Shown piece by piece: positions 7,929 through 16,150 of a stretch of DNA of 64,000 nt (positions are counted from its first letter, which is position 1; every line of letters begins with the position of its first letter). Source of the DNA: Limosilactobacillus frumenti DSM 13145 (GTDB lineage: Bacteria; Bacillota; Bacilli; Lactobacillales; Lactobacillaceae). Where the stretch lies: positions 1 to 64,000 of the forward strand of contig NZ_AZER01000013.1 in assembly GCF_001436045.1 (NCBI RefSeq), in the 5' to 3' direction. The notes beneath the pieces are model-generated. The model searched no databases and was not told the origin of the DNA. It saw only the letters and a program-made list of their open reading frames with translations. Made by a program: the position numbers and the translations under genes.

Positions 7929-8846
7929 TTATTTCCACCATTTCCGCGTCATCATAAAGATTGCACATAGTAACATCAGCAAAATAGTCACAATGAGAGT
8001 GAAGATCCATGACCACCAATCGTTCGCAACTGGAAGTTTAACGTTTTCACCGTAGAAACCAGAAACAATCGTGGGGATGGAAAGGACAATCGAATAAATA
8101 GTCAGGTACTTCATCGTTTGGTTTAGGTCACTATCCAATACTTTACTGTAGGCATTAGAGACCCGTGCGGAAACGTCAGAGGTCATCTGGGCCATTTCTA
8201 GACCTTGTTGTGCTTCAACGATCACGTCATCAAGGTCATTCTGCTGACGGGATGACATTTTATTGGACATCCGTCGTTTGAATTCCTCTAGTAATGAAAC
8301 GTTTCCCTTAAGTGAAGTCAAGATATAAACCAAACCAGTTTCAATTTCCATGAATTCACCAATGGCTTTCCGTCCGATCCGATGTTGAATATTACGTTGG
8401 ATCATTTGCCGCTGTTGGTCAACGCGTCGCAATGGACCAAAGTATTCCGTTGAGAGGCGGTAAAGGACTGCCATCACCAAGCTAAGCTTTTCAACGACAC
8501 TATCGTGGTGTCCTAGTTGTTTCAATTGATTAGCAATAATACCATTAACAAAGTTGGTTTTGGCATTTGTAAAGGTAATTAAATTATTGGCTGTGATCAT
8601 TAAACCGATTGGAGCCGTCTGTGGTGCCGTTACCGCGTGAGTTGGCACGTAAACATCGAATATTAACAGGGTGACACCGGCATCGGGATCGACTTCCACT
8701 CGGGCCTTTTCATAGGGGTCAATAGCGTAATCAAGCAACTCTTGAGTAACCTCGTATTTTTGAATTAAATCTCGCCGTTCGTGAGGAAGAGGTTCAAAGA
8801 CACTAATCCACCAGCTGTGAGCATTAATTCGTTGCTTGCTCATCAT
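7929..8846 (-). CDS. CorA-family divalent metal transporter with GEN in place of GMN
   Basis: A 305-residue protein with a long soluble N-domain, a helical stalk and two C-terminal membrane segments (about 245-300), the layout of CorA Mg2+/Co2+ channels. The pore signature, normally YGMN at the end of TM1, reads FYGENVKLP here, an acidic residue replacing Met. The codon is GAA, so this is not a sequencing ambiguity I can see. AAGGAG lies 9 bases before the ATG at 8846; longer versions starting at 8885 lack a site. Metal preference is open. It is divergent from the C59 hydrolase operon. Confidence 0.82.
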   Translation of the reverse strand: MMSKQRINAHSWWISVFEPLPHERRDLIQKYEVTQELLDYAIDPYEKARVEVDPDAGVTLLIFDVYVPTHAVTAPQTAPIGLMITANNLITFTNAKTNFVNGIIANQLKQLGHHDSVVEKLSLVMAVLYRLSTEYFGPLRRVDQQRQMIQRNIQHRIGRKAIGEFMEIETGLVYILTSLKGNVSLLEEFKRRMSNKMSSRQQNDLDDVIVEAQQGLEMAQMTSDVSARVSNAYSKVLDSDLNQTMKYLTIYSIVLSIPTIVSGFYGENVKLPVANDWWSWIFTLIVTILLMLLCAIFMMTRKWWK

Positions 8847-8996
8847 CGCTATCATCTCCTTAAAAGCACTTATAAATCTATTCAACTATTTTCAGAGATA
8901 AAAGTAAAGCATGTTCACCGTGTCAAGGCAAAATTGACGATATTTCCCGGGAAATCAGATATACTGGAACGAGGATTACGAACGGGAGGGACATTC

Positions 8997-9974
8997 ATGT
9001 GCACAAGCATTTATCAAGTCACTGATAATCATACGCATTTGTTAGCGCGGACCATGGATTGGCCAGTACTGGCAGTTTCGCCACTGTTTGTGCCGCGTCG
9101 GTTTCAATGGGCAACAGCCTTTGATCACCGAGTCTATACCAATAAGTATGCCTTAATCGGTGGCGGTAGTTTGTCTTCCACCAGAATTGATGTTTCCGAT
9201 GGGGTAAATGAACACGGCTTGATGGCTCAAAAGCTCACATTTGCGAATGGTGCTCATTACGTCGATAACCGTCATGCCAATAAAGTCCAGTTAGCAGCCT
9301 ACGAATTTATTTTCTGGGTACTAGGTAATTTTAAAACAATCGATGAACTAGAAGCCCACCTTGATGAAGTGGAACTAATGAGCGAATTGCATAGTGACAC
9401 GAAGTATGGCAAACCAGAACTTCACTTTGCCTTAGCCGATAAAACAGGACGGATAGTGGTCATCGAGCCAACAACTAACCCAATGCAAGTGATTAACAAT
9501 CCACTCGGCGTTGTTACCAATAGTCCGCATTTTGCTAAACAACTGGCACAAATGAATGACTATGTAGAATTTACTTCTGCATTCAAAGCCGGTCGGGTGC
9601 CATTAAATACTCCCCGGGTAACCACTGGACGGCTTTCCGGTAAAACCAATCCACCTGGCTATTACTCACCAAGTGCCCGCTTTATCCGGGCTGCTTACTT
9701 AAAGGAACGGGCTGACGTGCCAGCCGATGAGAAAGAGGGCTTAATTTCTGAATGGCATCTTTTAGATAGCGTGACCGTTCCGCAAAATTCACGTCATCAG
9801 CGCACCTATTCTGTTTATCGTGCAGTTACTGTGGCCGAAAGCCGTTCTTACTATTTCCAGTCATATCACCGTGGCGATATTACCAAACTGCAGCTAACTG
9901 ATAATATGTTAACGTGGACGAAGCCCAAGGTTTACCACGTTCCAGATCGTTTAACGGTTCGTGAGGTGAAGTAG
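8997..9974 (+). CDS. C59 choloylglycine hydrolase / penicillin V acylase family enzyme
   Basis: Starting at the ATG at 8997 (GGGAGGG upstream), the 325-residue protein opens MCTSI, so that removal of Met exposes Cys2, the Ntn nucleophile. Arg18 and Asp21 (LLARTMDW), the Asn of VTNSPHF and the Arg of SPSARFIRA match the catalytic set of bile salt hydrolases and penicillin V acylases. TMDWP rather than the NFDYE of classic bile salt hydrolases hints at the acylase or YxeI-like branch, so bile-salt activity is uncertain. It is the first gene of a tight four-gene operon; the next start is two bases after its stop. Confidence 0.87.
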   Translation: MCTSIYQVTDNHTHLLARTMDWPVLAVSPLFVPRRFQWATAFDHRVYTNKYALIGGGSLSSTRIDVSDGVNEHGLMAQKLTFANGAHYVDNRHANKVQLAAYEFIFWVLGNFKTIDELEAHLDEVELMSELHSDTKYGKPELHFALADKTGRIVVIEPTTNPMQVINNPLGVVTNSPHFAKQLAQMNDYVEFTSAFKAGRVPLNTPRVTTGRLSGKTNPPGYYSPSARFIRAAYLKERADVPADEKEGLISEWHLLDSVTVPQNSRHQRTYSVYRAVTVAESRSYYFQSYHRGDITKLQLTDNMLTWTKPKVYHVPDRLTVREVK

Positions 9975-9976
9975 TA

Positions 9977-10900
9977 ATGGAACATACACGATGGCAGTTA
10001 ACGGAACCGGTCAGGATATCCCAGGGCGGTCAGCCTTTACGGTCATTACTACAAAGAACATGGCTAATACCAAAACGATTGGTTCACTACCTCCGAATCC
10101 GTCGCAATGTAGTAGTTAATAATCAATATCACCCGATGAATCACGTGGTTCAACCTGGGGACGTGATTCAGATGACTTTTCAGGGCGATGAATTTCGAAC
10201 CCCCACTGCTAACCAGTATGTGCCAACACTACATTCCCAACTTGGTATTTTATTTGAAAACCGTGATTTACTGGTGGTCAATAAGCCCCGAGGGCAAAAG
10301 ACGCACCCTAATGATGACGGCGAGACGGGAACTTTAATGAATGATGCTGCTGGCTATCTTGGTGGCCAAGCCTATATGGTTCACCGGATCGATAAGCAAA
10401 CTAGCGGGGCAATCATTATTGCTAAAAATCCAGTGGTTGTGCCAGTCTTAGATCGCCTCATTGCAGCCGGCAAAATTCACCGGGAGTACTTAGCAGTTGT
10501 GGATGGCTTTTTGCAAGGTGCTGGACAATGGCAGTGGCCAATTGGTGATGATCCATCAGATCCATGGCGGCGAAAGGTCGATGGTAAAGGTGCACAACGG
10601 GCGGTTACCCATTACCAGACGATTGTGGCAAATCACGATCATTCACTTGTTTGCTTGCGTTTAGAAACAGGACGGACTCATCAGTTGCGTGTTCATCTGG
10701 CACACAGTGGACACCCGATTGTCGGGGATCCAATTTACAATCCTAGTTCGCCAGCGGGGATGTTATTACATGCTGCTCACCAGCAGTTAATCGTCCCGTT
10801 TAGCATGCAAAATATGGTTATTGATGCACCGCTCCCTGATTATTTTGCCCAGACTCTGGTAAAATATAACCTAGAATATAAAAACAAAGGAGACAGCTGA
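9977..10900 (+). CDS. RluA/RluD-family pseudouridine synthase
   Basis: A 307-residue enzyme with an S4-like N-terminus (RIRRNVVVNNQYHPMNHVVQ region) and the RluA catalytic motif HRIDKQTSGAIIIAKN around residue 136, where the Asp is catalytic. It isomerises uridines in rRNA or tRNA in the cytoplasm; the exact target is not predictable. The C-terminal LRLETGRTHQLRVHLAHSGH is the other family hallmark. The ATG is two bases after the hydrolase stop, and its stop abuts the TTG start of terC, indicating translational coupling. Confidence 0.9.
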   Translation: MEHTRWQLTEPVRISQGGQPLRSLLQRTWLIPKRLVHYLRIRRNVVVNNQYHPMNHVVQPGDVIQMTFQGDEFRTPTANQYVPTLHSQLGILFENRDLLVVNKPRGQKTHPNDDGETGTLMNDAAGYLGGQAYMVHRIDKQTSGAIIIAKNPVVVPVLDRLIAAGKIHREYLAVVDGFLQGAGQWQWPIGDDPSDPWRRKVDGKGAQRAVTHYQTIVANHDHSLVCLRLETGRTHQLRVHLAHSGHPIVGDPIYNPSSPAGMLLHAAHQQLIVPFSMQNMVIDAPLPDYFAQTLVKYNLEYKNKGDS

Positions 10901-11701
10901 TTGTCACTTTTAAATCAATTATATGGTCCCTTCTTTGATGGTCATAACTGGGAAACAGTGATTACGTCCGGACAGGACTGGTTAGTAATCCTCTCCTTGG
11001 TATTAATTGAATGCCTATTGTCCGTTGATAATGCGATTGTTTTGGCGGCCCAGACCAGAGTCTTGCCAAGCCTGAAGGAACAGGAAGAATCCCTCTTCTA
11101 TGGTATTTGGGGATCCTATATTTTCCGGTTCTTAGTGATTGGAATTGGAACCTACTTGATTAACTTCTGGGAAATCAAAGTCATTGGTTCACTTTACTTG
11201 ATGTACCTTGTTTATCGTTTTTTTGCTAGTAAACTAAAACACCAAGCTAAACAAACAAAGGTCCATCCTAAAATGCGTAACCGTCACCTTACCGGACGAC
11301 GGTTGTTCTGGTCAGTTGTTGCTCAAATTGAAATGATGGACATTATTTTCTCCATTGATTCTGTCCTGGCATCATTGGCCATTTCTAGCAACCCAGTAAT
11401 TGTCCTGATTGGTGGAATGATTGGGATTGCCTGCATGCGGGGCGTCGCTGAAATAATCATGCGTTTGATGCGGAAGATTCCAGAATTGGAACCAATGGCG
11501 TATGTATTGATCTTTATTATTGCTATTAAACTTTTCCTGACGATTCCGGCAATTGACATTGAAATTCCATCTGGTCAGTTTGGAATTTTTGTTGTCGGAG
11601 TATTTATCGTGACGCTAGTTGCTCACTTTATCCGGAATCCAAAGGGGAAAGGCGATCAACCAACGAAGGAGGATCAAAATGATCGAAGCAACCGCAAATG
11701 A
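10901..11701 (+). CDS. TerC-family integral membrane protein
   Basis: A 266-residue protein with about seven membrane segments. Two acidic family motifs, ECLLSVDNAIVLA (about 38-50) and FSIDSVLASLAIS (about 149-161), are intact. TerC proteins are linked with manganese efflux and metal loading of exported enzymes; no Mn-responsive yybP-ykoY leader is present here because the gene is internal to an operon. It uses TTG at 10901, with AAAGGAGA eight bases earlier, right after the stop of the pseudouridine synthase. Its hydrophilic C-terminal tail overlaps the thioredoxin gene by 23 bp. Confidence 0.88.
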   Translation: MSLLNQLYGPFFDGHNWETVITSGQDWLVILSLVLIECLLSVDNAIVLAAQTRVLPSLKEQEESLFYGIWGSYIFRFLVIGIGTYLINFWEIKVIGSLYLMYLVYRFFASKLKHQAKQTKVHPKMRNRHLTGRRLFWSVVAQIEMMDIIFSIDSVLASLAISSNPVIVLIGGMIGIACMRGVAEIIMRLMRKIPELEPMAYVLIFIIAIKLFLTIPAIDIEIPSGQFGIFVVGVFIVTLVAHFIRNPKGKGDQPTKEDQNDRSNRK

Positions 11702-11993
11702 TTTTAATGAGAGTGTTGCCGGTCCATTAACGGTCGTCGATTTCTGGGCACCGTGGTGTGGACCATGCAAGATGATGGCACCGATTATGGAAAAACTGGA
11801 ACAACAGTATGATAGTGACATCAAATTCGTCAAAATGAATGTTGATGGTAATCAGGAGATCGCCCAACGCTACAAGGTGATGTCCATTCCATCACTCGTC
11901 CTCTTCAGGGATGGGGTTGCTAAAGAAAAAGTTACTGGAGTTTACCCAGAAGCAAAGTTAGCTCATTATTTTGAACGTAAAATCAATGAATAA
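11679..11993 (+). CDS. trxA: Thioredoxin
   Basis: A 104-residue protein with the FWAPWCGPCK active site at about residues 24-33 and the cis-Pro in SIPSL near residue 70, the full thioredoxin fold and usual length. It reduces protein disulfides in the cytoplasm. AAGGAGG (11666-11672) lies 6 bases before the ATG at 11679, so this start is preferred over an upstream in-frame Met that would lie deep inside terC. It ends the C59 hydrolase-RluA-TerC-Trx operon and is followed by a terminator. Confidence 0.95.
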   Translation: MIEATANDFNESVAGPLTVVDFWAPWCGPCKMMAPIMEKLEQQYDSDIKFVKMNVDGNQEIAQRYKVMSIPSLVLFRDGVAKEKVTGVYPEAKLAHYFERKINE

Positions 11994-11997
11994 ATGC

Positions 11998-12040
11998 AAA
12001 ACCGTTAGTAGGGCAATAAACATTACCTACTAACGGTTTT
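11998..12040. terminator. Bidirectional terminator
   Basis: AAAACCGTTAGTAG pairs with CTACTAACGGTTTT between the convergent trx and MATE genes. Confidence 0.93.
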
Positions 12041-12041
12041 C

Positions 12042-13370
12042 CTATTTTTGATTAAAGTGTGGTTCATAAATCTTATAGAAAATAAGGCTCAGAATTAACG
12101 TCAGAACATCTGAACAAGCCTGGGCAGCTATAATCCCAGTATATCCAAAGAAGTGGGCGAGAATGGCAATGGAAAAGCCAAAGATCAGCCCTTGACGACT
12201 AAAGGATAGCCAGAATGCGGGGGCAGCTTTTCCCATTGACTGAAAGGCGGTAGTGAATACCAAGATGATACCAGCCAGAGTGGTCGTCAATGACAGCCAG
12301 CGAAGCATTAATCCCCCTTCATGGACAATCGTTGGATCAGACATGAAGAGTCGGATGACATTGGGGGCAAAGATCAGCAGAACAATCGTTAAGACGATGT
12401 TCAATGCGGAAATCACAAAGAGGTCAAAGTGAATGGTTTCGTAAAACCGCTTTTGGTTTTTGGCCCCATAGGCATAACCGATTAATGGCTGCGCCCCGAA
12501 GGCAAAGCCGACCATAATCATGACGATAATTGAGTTAGCTTTCATGGCGATCCCCATTGCAGCAACGCTGCTGGCACCGTATGAAATCAGGTAACGGTTA
12601 GTCAAGGCTGTCGCAAATGAAACCATGATGTTGGTAATTGATGCGGGGATCCCAATTGCATATATTTGCAATTGCAGGCGACCACTGATTTTAGTTTCGT
12701 GAATCGAAGTTGTCAGTTTCTTACTCTTGGTTCTTAGGTAGTAGACTAAGATCACATCAGCAATCACGCTGGAAGTAACAGTAGCTAAAGCCGACCCCGC
12801 AGCTCCTAATCCGCATGTAAAGATGAAGATAGGATTCAGGAAAATATTAATTATCGTTCCGGCCATGGAGCCGATCATGGATTGAATAGCTAATCCTTCC
12901 GTTCGCAGAATATTGTTTGGCGAAAGACTAAAAATAATAAAAGTAGACCCGCCAGCAATAACTAAGTAATATTCTCGGGCATATTTCCAGGTAGCGGGGG
13001 AAGCTCCTAACAGGTGCAGAATAGGCGTTTGAAAGACAAATAGTAGTAGGGTCACAATTAATCCGCAGGCGATGGAGTAATAGAAGCAATATCCGGAGAC
13101 ATTCCGTGCAATCTTATCCTTGTGTTCACCAAAGAGACGGGAAATTAAGGAACTACCGCCTAGACCAAAGATGTCACCAAGGGCAATCATTAAGGTAAAA
13201 ATTGGGGCACCTTGGGATCCCCCCGCCACTAGGTTAGGATTACCGGTTTTCGAAACAAAGAAGGTATCAACCAAGTTATACACGAGCGTAACGGCCATAC
13301 TCAGTACGACCGGTAAAGCGAGTGTAAAATAGGCCCGCTTGATTGACATATTTTCAAACAAATTATCCAT
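12042..13370 (-). CDS. MATE-family multidrug/metabolite exporter
   Basis: A 442-residue protein with 12 predicted membrane segments in two similar halves, as in Na+- or H+-driven MATE exporters. N-terminal ALPVVLSMAVTLVYNLVDTFFV and GSQGAPIFTLMIALGDIFGLGG match the NorM/DinF-like group, and FAFGAQPLIGYAYGA is the equivalent in the second half. It probably expels cationic drugs or metabolites; the substrate is unknown. GGGAG lies 8 bases before ATG 13370. It is downstream of the cadD-arsR pair on the same strand but separated from it by a terminator. Confidence 0.9.
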   Translation of the reverse strand: MDNLFENMSIKRAYFTLALPVVLSMAVTLVYNLVDTFFVSKTGNPNLVAGGSQGAPIFTLMIALGDIFGLGGSSLISRLFGEHKDKIARNVSGYCFYYSIACGLIVTLLLFVFQTPILHLLGASPATWKYAREYYLVIAGGSTFIIFSLSPNNILRTEGLAIQSMIGSMAGTIINIFLNPIFIFTCGLGAAGSALATVTSSVIADVILVYYLRTKSKKLTTSIHETKISGRLQLQIYAIGIPASITNIMVSFATALTNRYLISYGASSVAAMGIAMKANSIIVMIMVGFAFGAQPLIGYAYGAKNQKRFYETIHFDLFVISALNIVLTIVLLIFAPNVIRLFMSDPTIVHEGGLMLRWLSLTTTLAGIILVFTTAFQSMGKAAPAFWLSFSRQGLIFGFSIAILAHFFGYTGIIAAQACSDVLTLILSLIFYKIYEPHFNQK

Positions 13371-13391
13371 TATATAAACTCCCTAAAATAC

Positions 13392-13420
13392 AAAACGGGT
13401 CGCAAATCATTGCACCCGTT
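13392..13420 (-). terminator. Terminator between arsR-type gene and MATE gene
   Basis: On the minus strand ACGGGTGCAA pairs with TTGCGACCCGT, followed by TTTTG. It could end the cadD-arsR transcript or act as a leader attenuator for the MATE gene; it lies only 20 bp before that gene's start. Confidence 0.7.
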
Positions 13421-13466
13421 AAAGATATAGTCAACACTATCATATTTAAGATTATTATGTAAGAAA

Positions 13467-13808
13467 CTATTGATGAACTTGATATAGATTCTTGGGATGG
13501 GGTTCACCCTTAATTTCATGCTTGACGTGTTCAATCATATCATCAGTTAATTGAACAATATGGGGGTCGTCTAGAATATAAAATACGCGTGTGCCAACCT
13601 TTCGCGAACAAACAAGTTGATAGCGGCGTAAAATTCCTAATTGCTTTGACACGACTGGTTGGGCAAGACTTAAATCATTAACAATGGTTTTAACGTCAAC
13701 CTCACCATTATGGTGGCGAAGATAATAGAGAATCTTAATCCGCGTGCTATTACTTAATACCTTGTATATTTTTGCTGCCTCATTGATTAATTGATCTGGT
13801 TGGGTCAC
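13467..13808 (-). CDS. ArsR/SmtB-family transcriptional regulator
   Basis: A 113-residue winged-helix repressor. The helix-turn-helix covers DLSLAQPVVSKQLGILRRYQL (about 46-66), and VGTRVFYILDD forms the wing. There is no CxC in the recognition helix region as in ArsR or CadC, so the metal site, if any, would use other residues, for example the His-rich tail. GTG at 13808 has AAGGAAGG nine bases upstream. It follows cadD by 33 bp and probably represses the promoter ahead of cadD, whose nested dyads look like its operator. Confidence 0.88.
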   Translation of the reverse strand: MTQPDQLINEAAKIYKVLSNSTRIKILYYLRHHNGEVDVKTIVNDLSLAQPVVSKQLGILRRYQLVCSRKVGTRVFYILDDPHIVQLTDDMIEHVKHEIKGEPHPKNLYQVHQ

Positions 13809-13841
13809 TAGTATTTACCTTCCTTGCATCTTTGGTGAATA

Positions 13842-14420
13842 TTATATCAAACCGGCCAGACGAACCAAATGACTAATTAAACCGCTGTCGAAGAATACAT
13901 AAATACCAACTCCAATGTAGACAACTTTCATCATTAACTCACTATACTTATTCATAAAGTGGGTGATGACCGGGATTCGACCAATTTGCTTAATGAGGAT
14001 TACTACCAAGACCGTTAATACCAGAATAAAAGCTAACGCCAAGCCAAATTGACTTAGTGGTAGACCAGTTAAGACTGGAAGAAAAATAGACAGGTTACAC
14101 CCCGAGCAAACAGCCAAATAGGTTACCAGGACAATCCAAACTGGGGAATGGGTGGTCTTGTTTTCACCGGCTTCTTCATCATTATCGTGGAGGGCCATAT
14201 AAATTGGCAGTATCCCTAAGAAGCCCAGTAACCACTCCGGCAAAAATAGGGCTAGAGCTTTTCCAGCGGCAAAACTAGCAGTTACTAATATGGCTACCCC
14301 AATGACATAGCCAATGATAACGTCACGAAGGGGATATTGATTAATTAAGCAGAGCAGGATGAAAAAGAAATCAAGGTTTACTGCAATAAACGTAATAAAG
14401 ATTAACCAGAAATTCATCAT
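13842..14420 (-). CDS. cadD: CadD-family cadmium resistance / cation exporter
   Basis: A 192-residue membrane protein with five to six hydrophobic segments and the CadD-family opening FITFIAVNLDFFFILLCL. CadD proteins give cadmium resistance in staphylococci and are usually paired with an ArsR-type regulator, as here. The loop at about 80-95 (LHDNDEEAGENKTTH) is acidic and faces one side of the membrane. GGAGG stands 5 and 8 bases before the two possible ATG starts at 14420 and 14417. It is the first gene of the cadD-arsR operon. Confidence 0.82.
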   Translation of the reverse strand: MMNFWLIFITFIAVNLDFFFILLCLINQYPLRDVIIGYVIGVAILVTASFAAGKALALFLPEWLLGFLGILPIYMALHDNDEEAGENKTTHSPVWIVLVTYLAVCSGCNLSIFLPVLTGLPLSQFGLALAFILVLTVLVVILIKQIGRIPVITHFMNKYSELMMKVVYIGVGIYVFFDSGLISHLVRLAGLI

Positions 14421-14430
14421 TTAAACCTCC

Positions 14431-14491
14431 AATATTCCAAAAACGATATATTTAGTATTATCAATATATACCGAATTTGGAATATTAGCAA
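14431..14491 (-). promoter_or_regulatory. cadD promoter with nested inverted repeats (probable ArsR-type operator)
   Basis: On the minus strand TTGCTA (14486-14491), 17-bp spacer, TATATT (14463-14468) forms the promoter. A perfect 11-bp inverted repeat, AATATTCCAAA at 14431-14441 and TTTGGAATATT at 14476-14486, encloses an inner dyad, ATATATT at 14446-14452 and AATATAT at 14463-14469. The inner arm covers the -10 box and the outer arm the spacer, so binding would block transcription. Confidence 0.75.
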
Positions 14492-14493
14492 GT

Positions 14494-15258
14494 TTAATCT
14501 TCAAAATAAGTGTAAAGTTGGTCGGTTGTCAGTTTTTCCTTCTCTGCGGCGTTTAAGTCGGCCTTAATTTGACCATCCTTGAGGACGATTAGGCGGTTAC
14601 CGTAAGTGAGGGCATCTTCCAAGTGGTGAGTGATCATCAGGGCTGTTAAGTGGTCCTTAGTGATTCGCTCATTTGTTGCATGAAGGAGGTTCAGACTAGT
14701 ATGCGGATCAAGAGCAGCTGTATGTTCGTCCAAGAGGAGAATATCTGGTCGTTTTAACGTTGCCATCAAGAAGCTAAGGGCCTGCCGTTGACCACCAGAT
14801 AGGGCACCGGTAGCAGTTGTCATTCGGTCCTCCAACCCGTTGTTCATCGTGGCCGCTAACTTGGTAAACCGGGCCATATTCTGCTTTAATTTCCGCATAA
14901 CCAGGTGTCGCTTTTCGCCCCGTTTAGTTGCTAATAGCATGTTTTCGGCCACCGTCATCCGGGGAGCTGTCCCTAATTTAGGATCCTGAAAAACTCGGGC
15001 GAGGAAGCTGGTCCGGTCTTCTTCACTTTCGTGGGTAATATCCTTACCGTTATGAAGAATGGTACCTTCATCTGCGGGCAGGTTGCCACCGATGACGTTA
15101 AAGAGTGTTGATTTACCAGCACCGTTTGTTCCCACAATGGTGATGAAGTCACCTTCATTAATGGTGAGGTTGATTCCCTTGAGAATGGTAGTTTCGTTTG
15201 AGGTCCCCTTATTGACGATTGTTTTAACGTTGCGTAATTCTAAGATTGCTTTACTCAT
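14494..15258 (-). CDS. trpZ: ABC transporter ATP-binding protein (TrpZ-type)
   Basis: A 254-residue ATPase with Walker A GTNGAGKST (about 43-51), signature LSGGQRQAL, Walker B ILLLDEHTAALD and switch His in MITHH. It powers the importer formed with the adjacent permease and binding protein. The ATG overlaps the permease stop by 8 bp, so translation is coupled. The symbol rests on the TrpX-type binding protein and the Trp codon in the operon leader; family members without that context are annotated only as uncharacterised ABC systems. It is the last gene of the operon. Confidence 0.85.
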   Translation of the reverse strand: MSKAILELRNVKTIVNKGTSNETTILKGINLTINEGDFITIVGTNGAGKSTLFNVIGGNLPADEGTILHNGKDITHESEEDRTSFLARVFQDPKLGTAPRMTVAENMLLATKRGEKRHLVMRKLKQNMARFTKLAATMNNGLEDRMTTATGALSGGQRQALSFLMATLKRPDILLLDEHTAALDPHTSLNLLHATNERITKDHLTALMITHHLEDALTYGNRLIVLKDGQIKADLNAAEKEKLTTDQLYTYFED

Positions 15259-16150
15259 GTGGACGAACCCCCTTGAGAATTGGTTTTCGAATATTAACCA
15301 CTTTTTCGAATTGTGGAATCATCATGCAGATGGCCAGCACAATGGAAGAAATCAGGTTGAGGTCATTAGCAGAGAAGCCAAGCTGCAGGACGGCTAATAA
15401 AATCAGCCGGTAGATGATAGAACCAAGTGTGACGGCAACTAGCCGTTGATTCAAGGTTAATTCACCAAAGGCCACTTCACCAATGATGATTGAAGCCAGG
15501 GCAATAACGATGGTCCCAATCCCCATGTTAACATCTGCATAACCGTTAGACTGGGCAACGAGAGCACCACATAGACCAACCATCCCGTTAGAAACCATTA
15601 GTCCCATGTTAATCATTTTGTCTGTATGAATACCTAATGACTTGGCCATCGTGGTGTTATCACCAGTAGCAATGAAGGCTTGACCATAATCGGTTGCTAA
15701 GAATAACATCATTAGAATTGTCACGACCGCAATCACAATCATCCCCATGGTAACCGTGTCAAAGTATTGGGGGAGGCTCCGCATGAAGTCTCCGGAAAAG
15801 AGGGTGTTGTGGCCAAGGAGAGAGACGTTAGACTTACCCATGATTCGCAAGTTGACTGAGTAAATAGCAGTCATTGTCAGAATCCCGGCTAATAAACTAG
15901 GAATCTTGCCCTTGGTGTATAGCAACCCAGTAATTAAGCCGGCGATCATCCCGACCACAATCGCTAAGAGGGTGGCTAACAACGGGTTCATGCCGTGAGC
16001 AATGGCGGCGGCAGCTGTGGCCGCACCCAGGGGGAAGGTTCCTTCAACAGTCATATCACAGAAGTCGAGGATCCGGAATGTTAAGTAAAGGCCAAGGCCG
16101 AGAAGAGCCCAGAGTAAACCTTGCCCGATTGATGAGACGATTAAATTCAT
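15251..16150 (-). CDS. trpY: ABC transporter permease (TrpY-type)
   Basis: A 299-residue membrane protein with about eight to nine hydrophobic segments, of the family related to branched-chain amino acid permeases (LivH/LivM-like), which accompanies TrpX binding proteins. The early LGLYLTFRILDFCDMTVEGTF matches the family N-terminus. It forms the channel for the substrate delivered by the protein encoded upstream. Its start overlaps the trpX stop in an ATGA arrangement, and its end overlaps the ATPase gene by 8 bp. Confidence 0.87.
   Translation of the reverse strand: MNLIVSSIGQGLLWALLGLGLYLTFRILDFCDMTVEGTFPLGAATAAAAIAHGMNPLLATLLAIVVGMIAGLITGLLYTKGKIPSLLAGILTMTAIYSVNLRIMGKSNVSLLGHNTLFSGDFMRSLPQYFDTVTMGMIVIAVVTILMMLFLATDYGQAFIATGDNTTMAKSLGIHTDKMINMGLMVSNGMVGLCGALVAQSNGYADVNMGIGTIVIALASIIIGEVAFGELTLNQRLVAVTLGSIIYRLILLAVLQLGFSANDLNLISSIVLAICMMIPQFEKVVNIRKPILKGVRPHE

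Noticed and set aside
10901-11701. yybP-ykoY manganese riboswitch expected upstream of terC.
   Set aside because: terC abuts the preceding gene with no leader; none of the conserved riboswitch sequence is present.
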